Source of the DNA: Nocardioidaceae bacterium
Lineage (GTDB): Bacteria > Actinomycetota > Actinomycetes > Propionibacteriales > Nocardioidaceae
NCBI GenBank assembly: GCA_013811715.1
Contig: JACCUS010000231.1
Span: 1-14,596 of the forward strand
DNA: 14,596 nucleotides
Direction: 5' to 3'
Part shown: positions 1-7,195 of the stretch, piece by piece
Layout of the letters: every line of letters begins with the position of its first letter
How positions within the stretch are numbered: position 1 is the first letter of the stretch
Made by a program: the position numbers and the translations under genes
The notes under the pieces: model-generated
Told to the model about the DNA's origin: nothing
The model's input: only the letters and a program-made list of their open reading frames with translations
Databases searched by the model: none

Positions 1-6
1 CCCTCC

Positions 7-186
7 GCCGGGCAGACTCAGTAGAACCGGCCGCGGCACACCAGAGCGGGTCGCTCGTCGAGATCGAACGCATCAGCGGCCAAGGAGGGTGGTACCGCGG
101 CGTCCGGCACTCATCGGCCGGCCTTCGTCCCTTCGCCACACGTACGGCTCCGGCCGCACCGTGACGCGAACGAAGGACGAAGGGAC
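7..186 (+). promoter_or_regulatory. T-box riboswitch leader of ileS, probably translational
   Basis: The 15-base T-box core AGGGTGGTACCGCGG lies at 86-100. Its TGGT (90-93) is the UGGN bulge that pairs with the tRNA NCCA end; N = U fits the discriminator A of tRNA-Ile. The antisequestrator can be drawn: 84-89 with 129-134 and 97-99 with 126-128, leaving the seven-base bulge 90-96. The competing helix pairs 127-135 with 178-186 (nine bases), or 122-135 with 171-183 (thirteen pairs, one bulge), and buries the GAAGGG ribosome binding site of ileS. Both states use 126-134, so they exclude each other. No U-run follows, which argues for control of initiation rather than termination. Upstream, AGTA (20-23) and GAAC (66-69) resemble Stem I S-turn elements, and ATC (72-74) is the likely Ile specifier codon; ATC at 63-65 is an alternative. 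The Stem I base may be 7-10 with 77-80. Stem I is short, as in actinobacterial ileS leaders. The exact 5' end and promoter are not resolved. Confidence 0.88.
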
Positions 187-196
187 AGCCGCCGCG

Positions 197-3100
197 ATGA
201 CCAACGAGTACCGGCCCGTGCCACCACATGTCGACCTGCCGGCTCTTGAACACGAGATCTTGGCGTTCTGGCGCGACCACGACACGTTCGCACGGTCGCT
301 GGAGCAACCGGCCGAGTCGCCGCGCTGGACCTTCTACGAGGGCCCGCCCACTGCCAATGGCAAGCCCGGCACCCACACCATCGAGGCCCGGGTCTTCAAG
401 GACGTCTTTCCGCGCTTCAAGACCATGCGGGGCTACCACGTCGAGCGCAAGGCCGGCTGGGACTGCCAGGGCCTCCATGTGGAGGTCGGCGTCGAGAAGG
501 AGCTCGGAGTCTCCGGCAAGCAGGCGATCGAGGCCTACGGGATCGCCGAGTTCAACGCCAGGTGTCGCGAGTCCGTCCAGCGCTCCACCGACGACTTCGA
601 GGCGATGACCGAGCGGATGGGTTACTGGGTCGACATGGCGCAGGCCTACCGGACCATGGACCGCGGTTACATCGAGAGCGTGTGGTGGTCGCTGAAACAG
701 ATCCACGACGCCGGGCTGCTGTTCGAGGCGGACCGCATCTCGCCGTACTGTCCCCGGTGTGAGACGGCGCTGTCGGACCACGAGCTTGGCCAGCCCGGCG
801 GCTACGAGCTCGTCGTCGACCCGTCGGTCTACGTCCGGTTCCCGCTGACGTCCGGGCCGCTCGCCGGCGAGGCTTCACTGCTCGTGTGGACGACGACCCC
901 ATGGACGCTGGTCTCCAACACGGCGGTTGCGGTGCATCCGGAGGTCGAGTACGTCGTTGCCGCTGACGGCACGGAGGCGCTGATCGTCGCCGAGCCACTG
1001 GTCGGCTCGGCCCTGGGTGACGGGTGGACGGTCCAGCGGCGGCTGCGGGGGGCGGAGATGGAGCGGTGGGCATATGCGCGCCCGCTCGACCTGGTCGACT
1101 TCCCGGCGGCGCCCGACGGACCCGGCGCCACCGCCCATTACGTCGTGCTCGGCGAGTACGTGACCACCGAGGACGGCTCCGGCCTGGTGCACCAGTCACC
1201 GGCCTTCGGCGAGGACGACATGGCGGTGTGCAAGGCCTACGGGCTGCCCGTGGTGAACCCGGTCGAACGCAACGGCCGGTTCGCCGACGACGTACGGCTC
1301 GTGGGAGGGCAGTTCTTCAAGCACGCCGACGCCGACCTGGTTCGTGAGCTCGAGCGTCGGCGGCTGCTGTTCCGCCACGATGCCTACGAGCACTCCTACC
1401 CGCACTGCTGGCGCTGCCACACCCCGTTGATGTACTACGCCCTGCCCGCCTGGTACATCCGCACCACGGCTGTCAAGGACGCGTTGCTGCGCGAGAACGA
1501 GGCCACCAACTGGTTCCCCGACACGATCAAGTGGGGGCGGTACGGCGACTGGCTGCGCAACAACGTCGACTGGTCGTTGTCGCGGACCCGCTACTGGGGG
1601 ACGCCGCTGCCCATCTGGCGGTGCGCCGACAACCACGTCACCTGTGTCGGGTCTCTCGCTGAGCTGTCAGAGCTCGCAGGTCGTGACCTGCGCGGACTCG
1701 ACCCGCACCGGCCCTACGTCGACGACGTGGTGCTGGCCTGTCCGCACGGTCGGCAGGACTCCATGCCATGCGGATCGGAGTCCCGCCGCGTAACCGAGGT
1801 CATCGACGCCTGGTACGACTCCGGCTCGATGCCGTTCGCGCAGTGGGGCTACCCGCATGCCGAGGGCTCACGCACCGCGTTCGAACGGGCGTATCCGGCG
1901 CAGTTCATCTGTGAGGCGCTCGACCAGACGCGTGGCTGGTTCTACTCACTGATGGCCATCGGCACGATCGTGTTCGGCAGGTCGTCGTACGAGAACGTCG
2001 TCTGCCTCGGTCTGCTGCTCGCTGACGACGGCCGCAAGATGTCCAAGCACCTCGGCAACATCGTCGAGCCGATCCCGCTGATGGAGGAGCACGGGGCCGA
2101 CGCGGTGCGCTGGTTCATGGCCGCCGGTGGATCACCGTGGGCGGCGCGGCGGGTGGGAAACGCAGCGATGCAGGAGATCGTGCGCAAGGTGCTGCTGACC
2201 TACTGGAACACGGTCGCGTTCCATGTGCTGTACGCGCGCACCAACGGCTGGACGCCCGGGGGTACCGCTGGGGACACGGCTCCGGCGGTCACCGACCGGC
2301 CGGCGCTCGACCGCTGGCTGGTGTCCGGTCGCAACCGCCTTGTCCGCGACGTGACGGTGGCGCTCGACACATACGACACGCAGCGGGCCGGGCAGCGGCT
2401 GGCGGAGTTCGTCGACGACCTGTCCAACTGGTACGTACGTCGGTCGCGACGCCGGTTCTGGGACGGCGACGAGGCAGCGCTGTGGACCCTGCACGAGACA
2501 CTGGACGCGGTGACCCGGCTGATGGCGCCGCTGACTCCGTTCGTCACCGAGCGGGTGTGGCAGGACGTGGTGCGTCCGGCCGACATCACCGCTGCCGAGT
2601 CGGTGCATCTGGCCAGCTGGCCGTCGTACGACGAGGCGCTCATCGACTCCCACCTCGAGGCGGGGATGGCGTTGACCCGACGTCTCGTGGAGCTGGGCCG
2701 CTCGGCGCGGTCGGAGGCCAAGGTCAAGACACGCCAACCGCTGCGCCGTGCCCTGATCCCGTCAGCCGCCCATGCCGCGCTGAGTGACGAGCTCAAGTCC
2801 GAGGTCGCAGCCGAGCTGAACGTCGAGAGAGTCGAGTCGGTTGCCTCGTCGGGCGACCTGATCGACCACACCGCGAAGGGGAACTTCCGAAATCTCGGGA
2901 AACGCTTCGGTAGGCAGACTCCCGACATCGCGGCCGCCATCGCCGCCGCCGACGCAGGGCGGCTCGCCGCCGAGCTGGCCGCCGGTCGCACGGTCACCAT
3001 CGACTGCAACGGTCCAGTGGAGCTCACGGCGGAGGAGGTGATTGTCTCCGAGCGCCCACGCGAAGGGTGGTCGGTCGTCAACGAGCACGGTGAGATGGTC

Positions 3101-3436
3101 GCGCTCGACCTCGAGCTCACGCCTGAGCTGGTACGGGCCGGCATCGCCCGCGAGGCGATCCGGCTGGTGCAGGAGGCGCGCAAGTCCAGCGGCTTCGACG
3201 TGTCGGACCGGGTCACGCTCTCCTGGTCGGCGCACGGTGAGACCGCTGAGGCGCTGCGTGAACACGCCGACCTGGTGGCTAGCGAGGTGCTGGCCGTCGA
3301 GGTACGCGAGTCAGGCTCGTCCGCAGTCGGCTGGCTCCCCGAGGCGACCGGTGGCGACCGGGACTCCCAGTCGGATGGTGGCGGCCGGCACGTCGACGCC
3401 GACCTCGGCCTGTCCTTCAGCATCACCAAGGCCTGA
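197..3436 (+). CDS. ileS: Isoleucyl-tRNA synthetase (IleRS), class I, with altered signature residues
   Basis: Cytoplasmic enzyme that charges tRNA-Ile with isoleucine using ATP. It has 1,079 residues from the ATG at 197, normal for the long IleRS type found in actinobacteria and eukaryotes. That start is chosen because similarity begins there and the T-box-controlled GAAGGG (179-184) lies 12 bases upstream; an in-frame opening from 89 would run through the T-box. In order: a Rossmann N-terminal half with the HIGH-equivalent GTHT (residues 58-61); the motif WDCQGLH (88-94); an editing domain starting near WTTTPWTLVSN (about 230) with HQSPAFGEDD (about 332); EALDQTRGWFY; KMSK at 614-617 followed by HLGN; then the helical anticodon-binding domain and a C-terminal extension. 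Family members usually have GxHH or HxGH and WDxHGLP, so T61, Q91 and H94 are unusual. The remaining motifs and full length argue that it is an active synthetase. It converges on the division cluster. Confidence 0.95.
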   Translation: MTNEYRPVPPHVDLPALEHEILAFWRDHDTFARSLEQPAESPRWTFYEGPPTANGKPGTHTIEARVFKDVFPRFKTMRGYHVERKAGWDCQGLHVEVGVEKELGVSGKQAIEAYGIAEFNARCRESVQRSTDDFEAMTERMGYWVDMAQAYRTMDRGYIESVWWSLKQIHDAGLLFEADRISPYCPRCETALSDHELGQPGGYELVVDPSVYVRFPLTSGPLAGEASLLVWTTTPWTLVSNTAVAVHPEVEYVVAADGTEALIVAEPLVGSALGDGWTVQRRLRGAEMERWAYARPLDLVDFPAAPDGPGATAHYVVLGEYVTTEDGSGLVHQSPAFGEDDMAVCKAYGLPVVNPVERNGRFADDVRLVGGQFFKHADADLVRELERRRLLFRHDAYEHSYPHCWRCHTPLMYYALPAWYIRTTAVKDALLRENEATNWFPDTIKWGRYGDWLRNNVDWSLSRTRYWGTPLPIWRCADNHVTCVGSLAELSELAGRDLRGLDPHRPYVDDVVLACPHGRQDSMPCGSESRRVTEVIDAWYDSGSMPFAQWGYPHAEGSRTAFERAYPAQFICEALDQTRGWFYSLMAIGTIVFGRSSYENVVCLGLLLADDGRKMSKHLGNIVEPIPLMEEHGADAVRWFMAAGGSPWAARRVGNAAMQEIVRKVLLTYWNTVAFHVLYARTNGWTPGGTAGDTAPAVTDRPALDRWLVSGRNRLVRDVTVALDTYDTQRAGQRLAEFVDDLSNWYVRRSRRRFWDGDEAALWTLHETLDAVTRLMAPLTPFVTERVWQDVVRPADITAAESVHLASWPSYDEALIDSHLEAGMALTRRLVELGRSARSEAKVKTRQPLRRALIPSAAHAALSDELKSEVAAELNVERVESVASSGDLIDHTAKGNFRNLGKRFGRQTPDIAAAIAAADAGRLAAELAAGRTVTIDCNGPVELTAEEVIVSERPREGWSVVNEHGEMVALDLELTPELVRAGIAREAIRLVQEARKSSGFDVSDRVTLSWSAHGETAEALREHADLVASEVLAVEVRESGSSAVGWLPEATGGDRDSQSDGGGRHVDADLGLSFSITKA

Positions 3437-3662
3437 ACCCGATTCACTCCGACGTCCAGGCATGAGCAGCGGATAGGAGGCTTGACGTGCTCGGGCGCCG
3501 TGAGTGACCACAAACAAGTCCGACCCGTGTCGAATTGTTGCGGCCCAACCGGCTAGAACCACCGCCAAAATCCGACCTGCGCCGGGTCTTGGCTGTCGGG
3601 AATGGCCCGATGCGTGGTCTCGATGGACTCGACCACGCCTGTGGCAGCGATGACCGGACCTG
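3437..3662. other. Gene-poor stretch after ileS
   Basis: No convincing gene is seen. No strong hairpin followed by a T-run is visible after the ileS stop, so the ileS terminator is not identified. On the minus strand one open frame (about 3709 down to a TAG at 3553-3555) reads ...ALIGLDLAGPVIAATG..., which looks mildly protein-like and could be further debris of the adjacent transporter remnant, but I cannot assign it. Two loosely similar 17-base stretches lie at 3516-3532 and 3568-3584 (13 of 17 identical), which may be chance. Confidence 0.5.
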
Positions 3663-3893
3663 CTAGGTCAAGGCCGATGAGGGCGGAAGCATCACCGTCG
3701 GCGCCGCCTGTGCGGCCAATACCCATCCCAGAGCCGCCGCCGAGCCGGTCAGATCCAACACTGCAAACGCCAAGGCGATGGGCGCCATGGCGTTGCCAAC
3801 CTCCGAGCTGAGCCGCGCGAAGAACCAGAGGCGGAACGATCCCACCGCCAACGGACCCCAGCGCATCGCGTGGCGCATTCTCACCGCCGTCAT
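3663..3893 (-). pseudogene. N-terminal remnant of a major facilitator superfamily transporter
   Basis: A minus-strand frame of about 76 codons resembles the start of a drug or siderophore-exporter type MFS protein. A basic leader is followed by GSFRLWFFARLSSEVGNAMA, then a first membrane segment (PIALAFAVLDLTG) and the start of the next (ALGWVLAAQAAPTV). In this family the sequence would run on for about 400 residues and a dozen membrane helices. Here it breaks into PPSSALT and stops at TAG (3663-3665), where a GG-x-x-A-D type loop would be expected. No intact continuation is seen in any frame over the next 200 bases. I infer a decayed, truncated gene. The start is uncertain: the ATG at 3893 is one choice, and the open frame reaches 3956. 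It lies between the convergent ends of ileS and divIVA and has no visible role in either. Confidence 0.6.
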
Positions 3894-3998
3894 TGTTCCT
3901 GGTGCTGGCGCCGCTGCGGCGACCCGCCGGGCATCTGCCCTCTTGCAGAGCCGCAACGACTTGCGACGCGGAGCGCGCTCGCCGCGGGCGACAAATGG

Positions 3999-4772
3999 TC
4001 AGCGGGGTGGCTGGTCCTCGCCGAGGAGTTCGCGCAGCCGCTGTGGCGTCTCGTTGTCGGTCGACGGCGTCAACGGCACCTCACCGTCGCCTTGCCCGTC
4101 GAGGGCTTGCAGCTGGCTCTCGAAGTACCCCTTCAACCGGCTGCGGTACTCGCGCTCGAACGCGCGCAGGTCGTCCAGCTCCTGCGCGAGGTTCTGCTTG
4201 TCGTTCTCCAGCTGGCCGAGGAGCGACTGGCGGCGCTCAGCGGTCTCGGAGTCGAGGCTCTCGGCGCGGGCGTGCGCGTCGGTCTCGACCCGTTCGGCCT
4301 CCGACTTGGAGTCCGCCTCTAGGCGCTCGGCCTCAGTGCGGGCCGCACCGAGGATCCTGTCGGCGTCGTCCTTGGCCTCGTTGACCAGCTGGTCGGCGTT
4401 GTGGGCGGCGATCTCGAGGAGCCGGACGGCGGCGCCGGACGCCTCGGGCACGGTGGTCACCGCGGGCAGCGGCGGAACGGCGGCGACGCGTGGCTCCGGC
4501 TCGCTCACCGGCTCGGCATCGGGCTCGGACCGCAAAGCCGTCTCTGGCTCAGTGGCCGTCTCGGGCTCAGTGGCCGTCTCGGGCTCGCTCTGAGGCGTCG
4601 CTGTCGAAGCCGTCGAGAGCTGAGAACGCAGGTCGTCGCTCTCACGGTGCAACCGCCTCAGCTCGACCTCGACCTCGTCAAGGAACTGGTCGACCTCCCC
4701 CATGTCGTATCCCTCACGGAGGCGAACGGGCGTAAAGGTCTTCTTGTGCACGTCCTCGGGTGTCAACGACAT
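3999..4772 (-). CDS. divIVA: DivIVA/Wag31 polar growth protein
   Basis: Scaffold that binds curved membrane at cell poles and septa and recruits wall synthesis; called Wag31 or Ag84 in mycobacteria. It has 257 residues from the ATG at 4772, chosen because the family opens MxLTPEDVHKKTF and because AGAGGTGAG (about 4777-4785) lies just upstream. An in-frame extension to 4814 is not supported. Residues 1-50 form the membrane-binding DivIVA domain (PEDVHKKTF, GYDMGEVDQFLDEVE). A Pro/Glu/Thr-rich linker (about 55-115) contains the repeated ATEPET unit. Residues about 118-225 form a long coiled coil rich in Ala, Glu, Asp and Arg (ILGAARTEAERLEADSKSEA). The tail is acidic and Pro-rich. It is the last gene of the division cluster, 92 bases after yggT. 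That gap could hold its own promoter, but none is clear. Confidence 0.95.
   Translation of the reverse strand: MSLTPEDVHKKTFTPVRLREGYDMGEVDQFLDEVEVELRRLHRESDDLRSQLSTASTATPQSEPETATEPETATEPETALRSEPDAEPVSEPEPRVAAVPPLPAVTTVPEASGAAVRLLEIAAHNADQLVNEAKDDADRILGAARTEAERLEADSKSEAERVETDAHARAESLDSETAERRQSLLGQLENDKQNLAQELDDLRAFEREYRSRLKGYFESQLQALDGQGDGEVPLTPSTDNETPQRLRELLGEDQPPR
4540..4593 (-). repeat. 18-bp tandem repeat in the DivIVA linker
   Basis: Two near-identical 18-base units (4540-4557 and 4558-4575, one mismatch) are followed by a partial third (4576-4593). Each unit is in frame and encodes the six-residue step ATEPET. It lies in the disordered linker between membrane-binding head and coiled coil, where length change is tolerated. 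Slippage is the likely origin. Confidence 0.8.
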
Positions 4773-4864
4773 GAACTCACCTCTGGTATGAGTCGGTGTG
4801 GATGGGCGGGGCAACGCTGACCCGTCTACTGTCCGCGTCGGCTAGCGTGTCGACACCCGACACC

Positions 4865-5161
4865 TTAGCCGAACAGCAGCGTCCGCCGATTGACGTACCA
4901 CAAGACATAGCAGATCAGCAACACAAAGATGACCGAAAGGTCGATGGCCATTCCGCCGAGGCGCAGCGGGGGCACGAAGCGGCGGAACACCTTGATTGGC
5001 GGGTCGGTCCCGGAGTAGATGATCTCCAAGAGCACCAGCATCCCACTGCGGGGTTCCCACGACCGGGCGAACATCTGCACCCAGTCGGCGACTATCCGCG
5101 CCAACAGGAACAAGATGAAGAACCAAAGGACGAGCTCGATGAAGACGCCGGCGACAGCCAC
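4865..5161 (-). CDS. YggT-family integral membrane protein
   Basis: A small membrane protein of 98 residues, the usual length for actinobacterial YggT (YlmG) proteins next to sepF. It has two hydrophobic segments: residues about 4-27 (VFIELVLWFFILFLLARIVADW) and about 73-92 (IDLSVIFVLLICYVLWYV). Between them is a loop with TDPPIKVFRRFVPPLRLGG, matching the family pattern TDP..xxxRRxxPP. The start is GTG at 5161, since an in-frame TAG sits four codons upstream and no suitable start follows before the first helix. No strong Shine-Dalgarno sequence is seen. The gene starts 26 bases after the sepF stop, so it is probably co-transcribed. The biochemical role of the family is not settled; links to division-site organisation and osmotic stress are reported for homologues. 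Confidence 0.9.
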   Translation of the reverse strand: MAVAGVFIELVLWFFILFLLARIVADWVQMFARSWEPRSGMLVLLEIIYSGTDPPIKVFRRFVPPLRLGGMAIDLSVIFVLLICYVLWYVNRRTLLFG

Positions 5162-5187
5162 GAGGGAAGCCTAGACGGTCCACCTAG

Positions 5188-5661
5188 TCAGCTCTGGTTG
5201 AAGAACCCGCCTTCGGCGATGCGCTGCTTGTCCTCAGCGGCCACGGACACGTTCGGTGGCGAGAGCAAGAACACCTTGCTGGTCACGCGCTCGATGGACC
5301 CGCGTACGGCGAAGACCAACCCGGCGGAGAAGTCGACGAGCCGCTTTGCGTCGTCGTCGTCCATCTCGGACAAATTGATGATCACCGGGATGCCCTCCCG
5401 GAAGTGCTCACCGATCGTGCGGGCTTCGTTGTAGTTGCGCGGATGCAGCGTGGTGATCCGGGACAACTCCGCCACCGAGCCGGGTCTACGGCGCTCGGAC
5501 AAGGAGGCCACAGGGGCGGGGCGGTCGCGAACTGCCTGAACTGGTCGAGTGGGCGCCGGCCGCGCAGCCGTCTCGTCGTCGGGATAGTAGTCGTCTTCGT
5601 AGCGGTCAGTGTCCTCGAGCAGGCCCAGGTAGACCCCGACCTTGCGCATTGCACCCGCCAT
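5188..5661 (-). CDS. sepF: SepF, FtsZ membrane anchor and bundling protein
   Basis: SepF ties FtsZ filaments to the membrane; many actinobacteria lack FtsA and ZipA and rely on it. The protein has 157 residues. The first 15 (MAGAMRKVGVYLGLL) can form the amphipathic membrane helix. An acidic, Pro-rich linker (about 16-65) follows, then the conserved core from about 70, with EARTIGEHFREGIPVIINL, a DDDDAKRLVDFSAGLVFAVRGSIERV stretch and KVFLLSPPNVSV. The start at 5661 is supported by GGAGG (5672-5676) ten bases upstream; the ATG four codons in is possible. It lies between the YggS gene (87-base gap) and yggT. The C-terminal NQS ends right after the core, as in homologues. Confidence 0.95.
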   Translation of the reverse strand: MAGAMRKVGVYLGLLEDTDRYEDDYYPDDETAARPAPTRPVQAVRDRPAPVASLSERRRPGSVAELSRITTLHPRNYNEARTIGEHFREGIPVIINLSEMDDDDAKRLVDFSAGLVFAVRGSIERVTSKVFLLSPPNVSVAAEDKQRIAEGGFFNQS

Positions 5662-5748
5662 GACCTCGTTGCCTCCGCTATCTCGACAATGCTTACAGTG
5701 CTGATGAATGTGGAGCTGCCCGCCGGCGGCGAACTGTCGGACCTGACA

Positions 5749-6459
5749 CTACCGGAGCGGCGGCCGCTCGCCGAGAACCGCGCTTCCGACACGCACGTGT
5801 GTCGCGCCCGCAAAGATTGCCTCCTCCACGTCGGCGCTCATCCCCGCCGAAACAGCCCTCGCCCCTGGATGCCTCTCGACCAGACGACGGCTCACATCCG
5901 CCAGTCGCCGGTAGGAAGGCGCGGGGTCGGCGCCCAGCGGCGCCACGCCCATCACACCGACCAGCCGAAGCCCCGTGGCCGTTTCGATCGTGTCGGCGAC
6001 CTCGTCGATCGCATCCGAGGACAGTCCCCCTCGCCTCTCCCGCGTGCCTTCGGGGTCCAGGTTGACCTGGATGAAGCAGTTCACGACGCCCGCCCGCTGC
6101 TGCGCTCCTGAGCTGAGCCGGTGGGCGACCCGGACAGAGTCCACCGAGTGCACCACGTCGGCGTACCGGGCGACCTTCGTCGCCTTGTTGGACTGGATCT
6201 GACCGATGAAGTGCCAGGTGAGGTCGAGCCCTGCCAACTCCGCCGCCTTCCCCGCACCTTCGTGGCACCGGTTCTCGCCGAAGTCACGCACGCCCAGCTC
6301 GTGCAACAGGCGAAGGTCGGTCGCGGGCCACGTCTTCGTGACCACGACCGTGGTGATCAGCGCAGGGTCCCGGCCCGCACTCTCCGCCGCCTTCGTGACC
6401 CGCTCGTCGACGTTTCGAAGGCCACGAGCCAAAGACTGGCGGCGCGGTTCGTCAGCCAT
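5749..6459 (-). CDS. YggS/PLPBP pyridoxal-phosphate homeostasis protein
   Basis: Single-domain PLP-binding TIM-barrel protein (YggS, YlmE, PROSC family) that buffers PLP and affects amino-acid and vitamin B6 balance; it is not known to be an enzyme. It has 236 residues, as expected. The PLP lysine is K42 in VVVTKTWPA. GENRCHE (61-67), WHFIGQIQSNK (82-92) and the phosphate-binding SAGMSADVEEAI...GATHVRVGSAVLGER near the C-terminus match the family. The ATG at 6459 overlaps the end of pgeF by 8 bases (ATGGCTGA), pointing to translational coupling. The 87 bases to sepF hold no clear promoter. Its place between pgeF and sepF is the standard Gram-positive layout. Confidence 0.95.
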   Translation of the reverse strand: MADEPRRQSLARGLRNVDERVTKAAESAGRDPALITTVVVTKTWPATDLRLLHELGVRDFGENRCHEGAGKAAELAGLDLTWHFIGQIQSNKATKVARYADVVHSVDSVRVAHRLSSGAQQRAGVVNCFIQVNLDPEGTRERRGGLSSDAIDEVADTIETATGLRLVGVMGVAPLGADPAPSYRRLADVSRRLVERHPGARAVSAGMSADVEEAIFAGATHVRVGSAVLGERPPLR

Positions 6460-7192
6460 GTGGCGCAGCCCGCCTGACCACGATCCCCGCGGCTCTGCCG
6501 GACCAGTCTCCGTCGCGCCGGTAGGAGAAGAAGTCGTCGGACTCGCGCGTGCATGCGCGGCTGACGTCAGAGACGAGGCAGCCGGCGGCCTGCAGTTGGG
6601 CGGTCACGGCAGCCCCGATGTCGATGGACGGCGTCCCCCACGTCGTACAGGCGTACGCGGCCGGGACCAGGGCGGCTACGCCGGCGCGCATCGGCTCGGG
6701 CACCTCGTAACAGCCGCCGCACACGTGCGGCCCGATCCACGCCTGGATGGTCTGTGCCCCCCGAGACCGCATGACGTCAATGACCGCCGGCACGACGCCG
6801 GCGACGACACCGGGGCGGCCGGCGTGCGCGACGCCGACCACGCCCTGGTCGACATCGGCCAGCACCACTGGGGCGCAGTCGCCCACACCCACGCACAAGG
6901 CAACCCCGGGCGTGTCGGTGACCAACGCATCGCACACGGGAAGGTCGACGTCGAGTGAGTCAACCACCGCGACGTCCGCGCCATGGACCTGGCGCATCAC
7001 GACGAAGCCGTCGACGCCGAACTCTCTCGCCAGCAAGGACATGTTGGCCCGAAGCTCCTCGTCTCTCCCCGGCCGGGAACGACTCAGGTCGAGGCTGTCG
7101 TAGGGAGGCGCGCTCACCCCGCCGTGACGATCGGTGAACGCGACGTCCACGACACCGGAGCCGCCTTGCCGACGCTCACGACAGGCGAACAC
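6452..7192 (-). CDS. pgeF: PgeF/YfiH-type multicopper-fold (laccase domain) protein
   Basis: Member of the YfiH/YlmD family, described in different species as a peptidoglycan-editing factor that hydrolyses misincorporated UDP-MurNAc-L-Ser and as a purine nucleoside phosphorylase or adenosine deaminase. It has up to 246 residues. The metal ligands are visible: H70 in RQVHGA, C106 in GVGDCAP and H123 in GVAHAGRPG. WIGPHVCGGCYEV and a C-terminal RDGDWSGRAAG also match. The opening GTG at 7192 lies 3 bases after the ftsZ stop. An alternative GTG at 7150, just before DVAFTDRHGG where similarity begins, has GGCGG 10 bases upstream and may be the true start. It is co-transcribed with ftsZ and overlaps the YggS gene by 8 bases. 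Confidence 0.92.
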   Translation of the reverse strand: MFACRERRQGGSGVVDVAFTDRHGGVSAPPYDSLDLSRSRPGRDEELRANMSLLAREFGVDGFVVMRQVHGADVAVVDSLDVDLPVCDALVTDTPGVALCVGVGDCAPVVLADVDQGVVGVAHAGRPGVVAGVVPAVIDVMRSRGAQTIQAWIGPHVCGGCYEVPEPMRAGVAALVPAAYACTTWGTPSIDIGAAVTAQLQAAGCLVSDVSRACTRESDDFFSYRRDGDWSGRAAGIVVRRAAPHG

Positions 7193-7195
7193 GGA

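Noticed and set aside
338..345. MurC changes G171 and S340 (protein residue numbers) as signs of an inactive enzyme
   Set aside because: Key acidic, His and P-loop residues are intact, and similar substitutions are tolerated in the family; not a sign of loss.
2200..3513. A 437-codon open frame antisense to ileS
   Set aside because: It is Ser/Arg/Thr-rich with no family likeness and overlaps strongly conserved IleRS sequence; a shadow of high-GC codon use.
3516..3584. Two similar 17-base stretches (3516-3532 and 3568-3584), possible direct repeats of an insertion
   Set aside because: Only 13 of 17 match, with no element between them; could be chance.
3966..3990. GC-rich inverted bases just after the divIVA stop, possible terminator
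   Set aside because: The stem is short with bulges or a very tight loop and no T-run follows.
3778..4593. A 271-codon plus-strand frame opposite divIVA
   Set aside because: Ser/Arg-rich antisense of the DivIVA coiled coil; no recognisable motif.
4847..4856. Perfect palindrome GTGTCGACAC upstream of divIVA
   Set aside because: Ten bases is too short to claim an operator in this composition without conservation data.
5662..5748. Possible sepF promoter in the 87-base gap after the YggS gene
   Set aside because: No -35/-10 pair with acceptable spacing; a GC palindrome at about 5720 lacks a loop and T-run.
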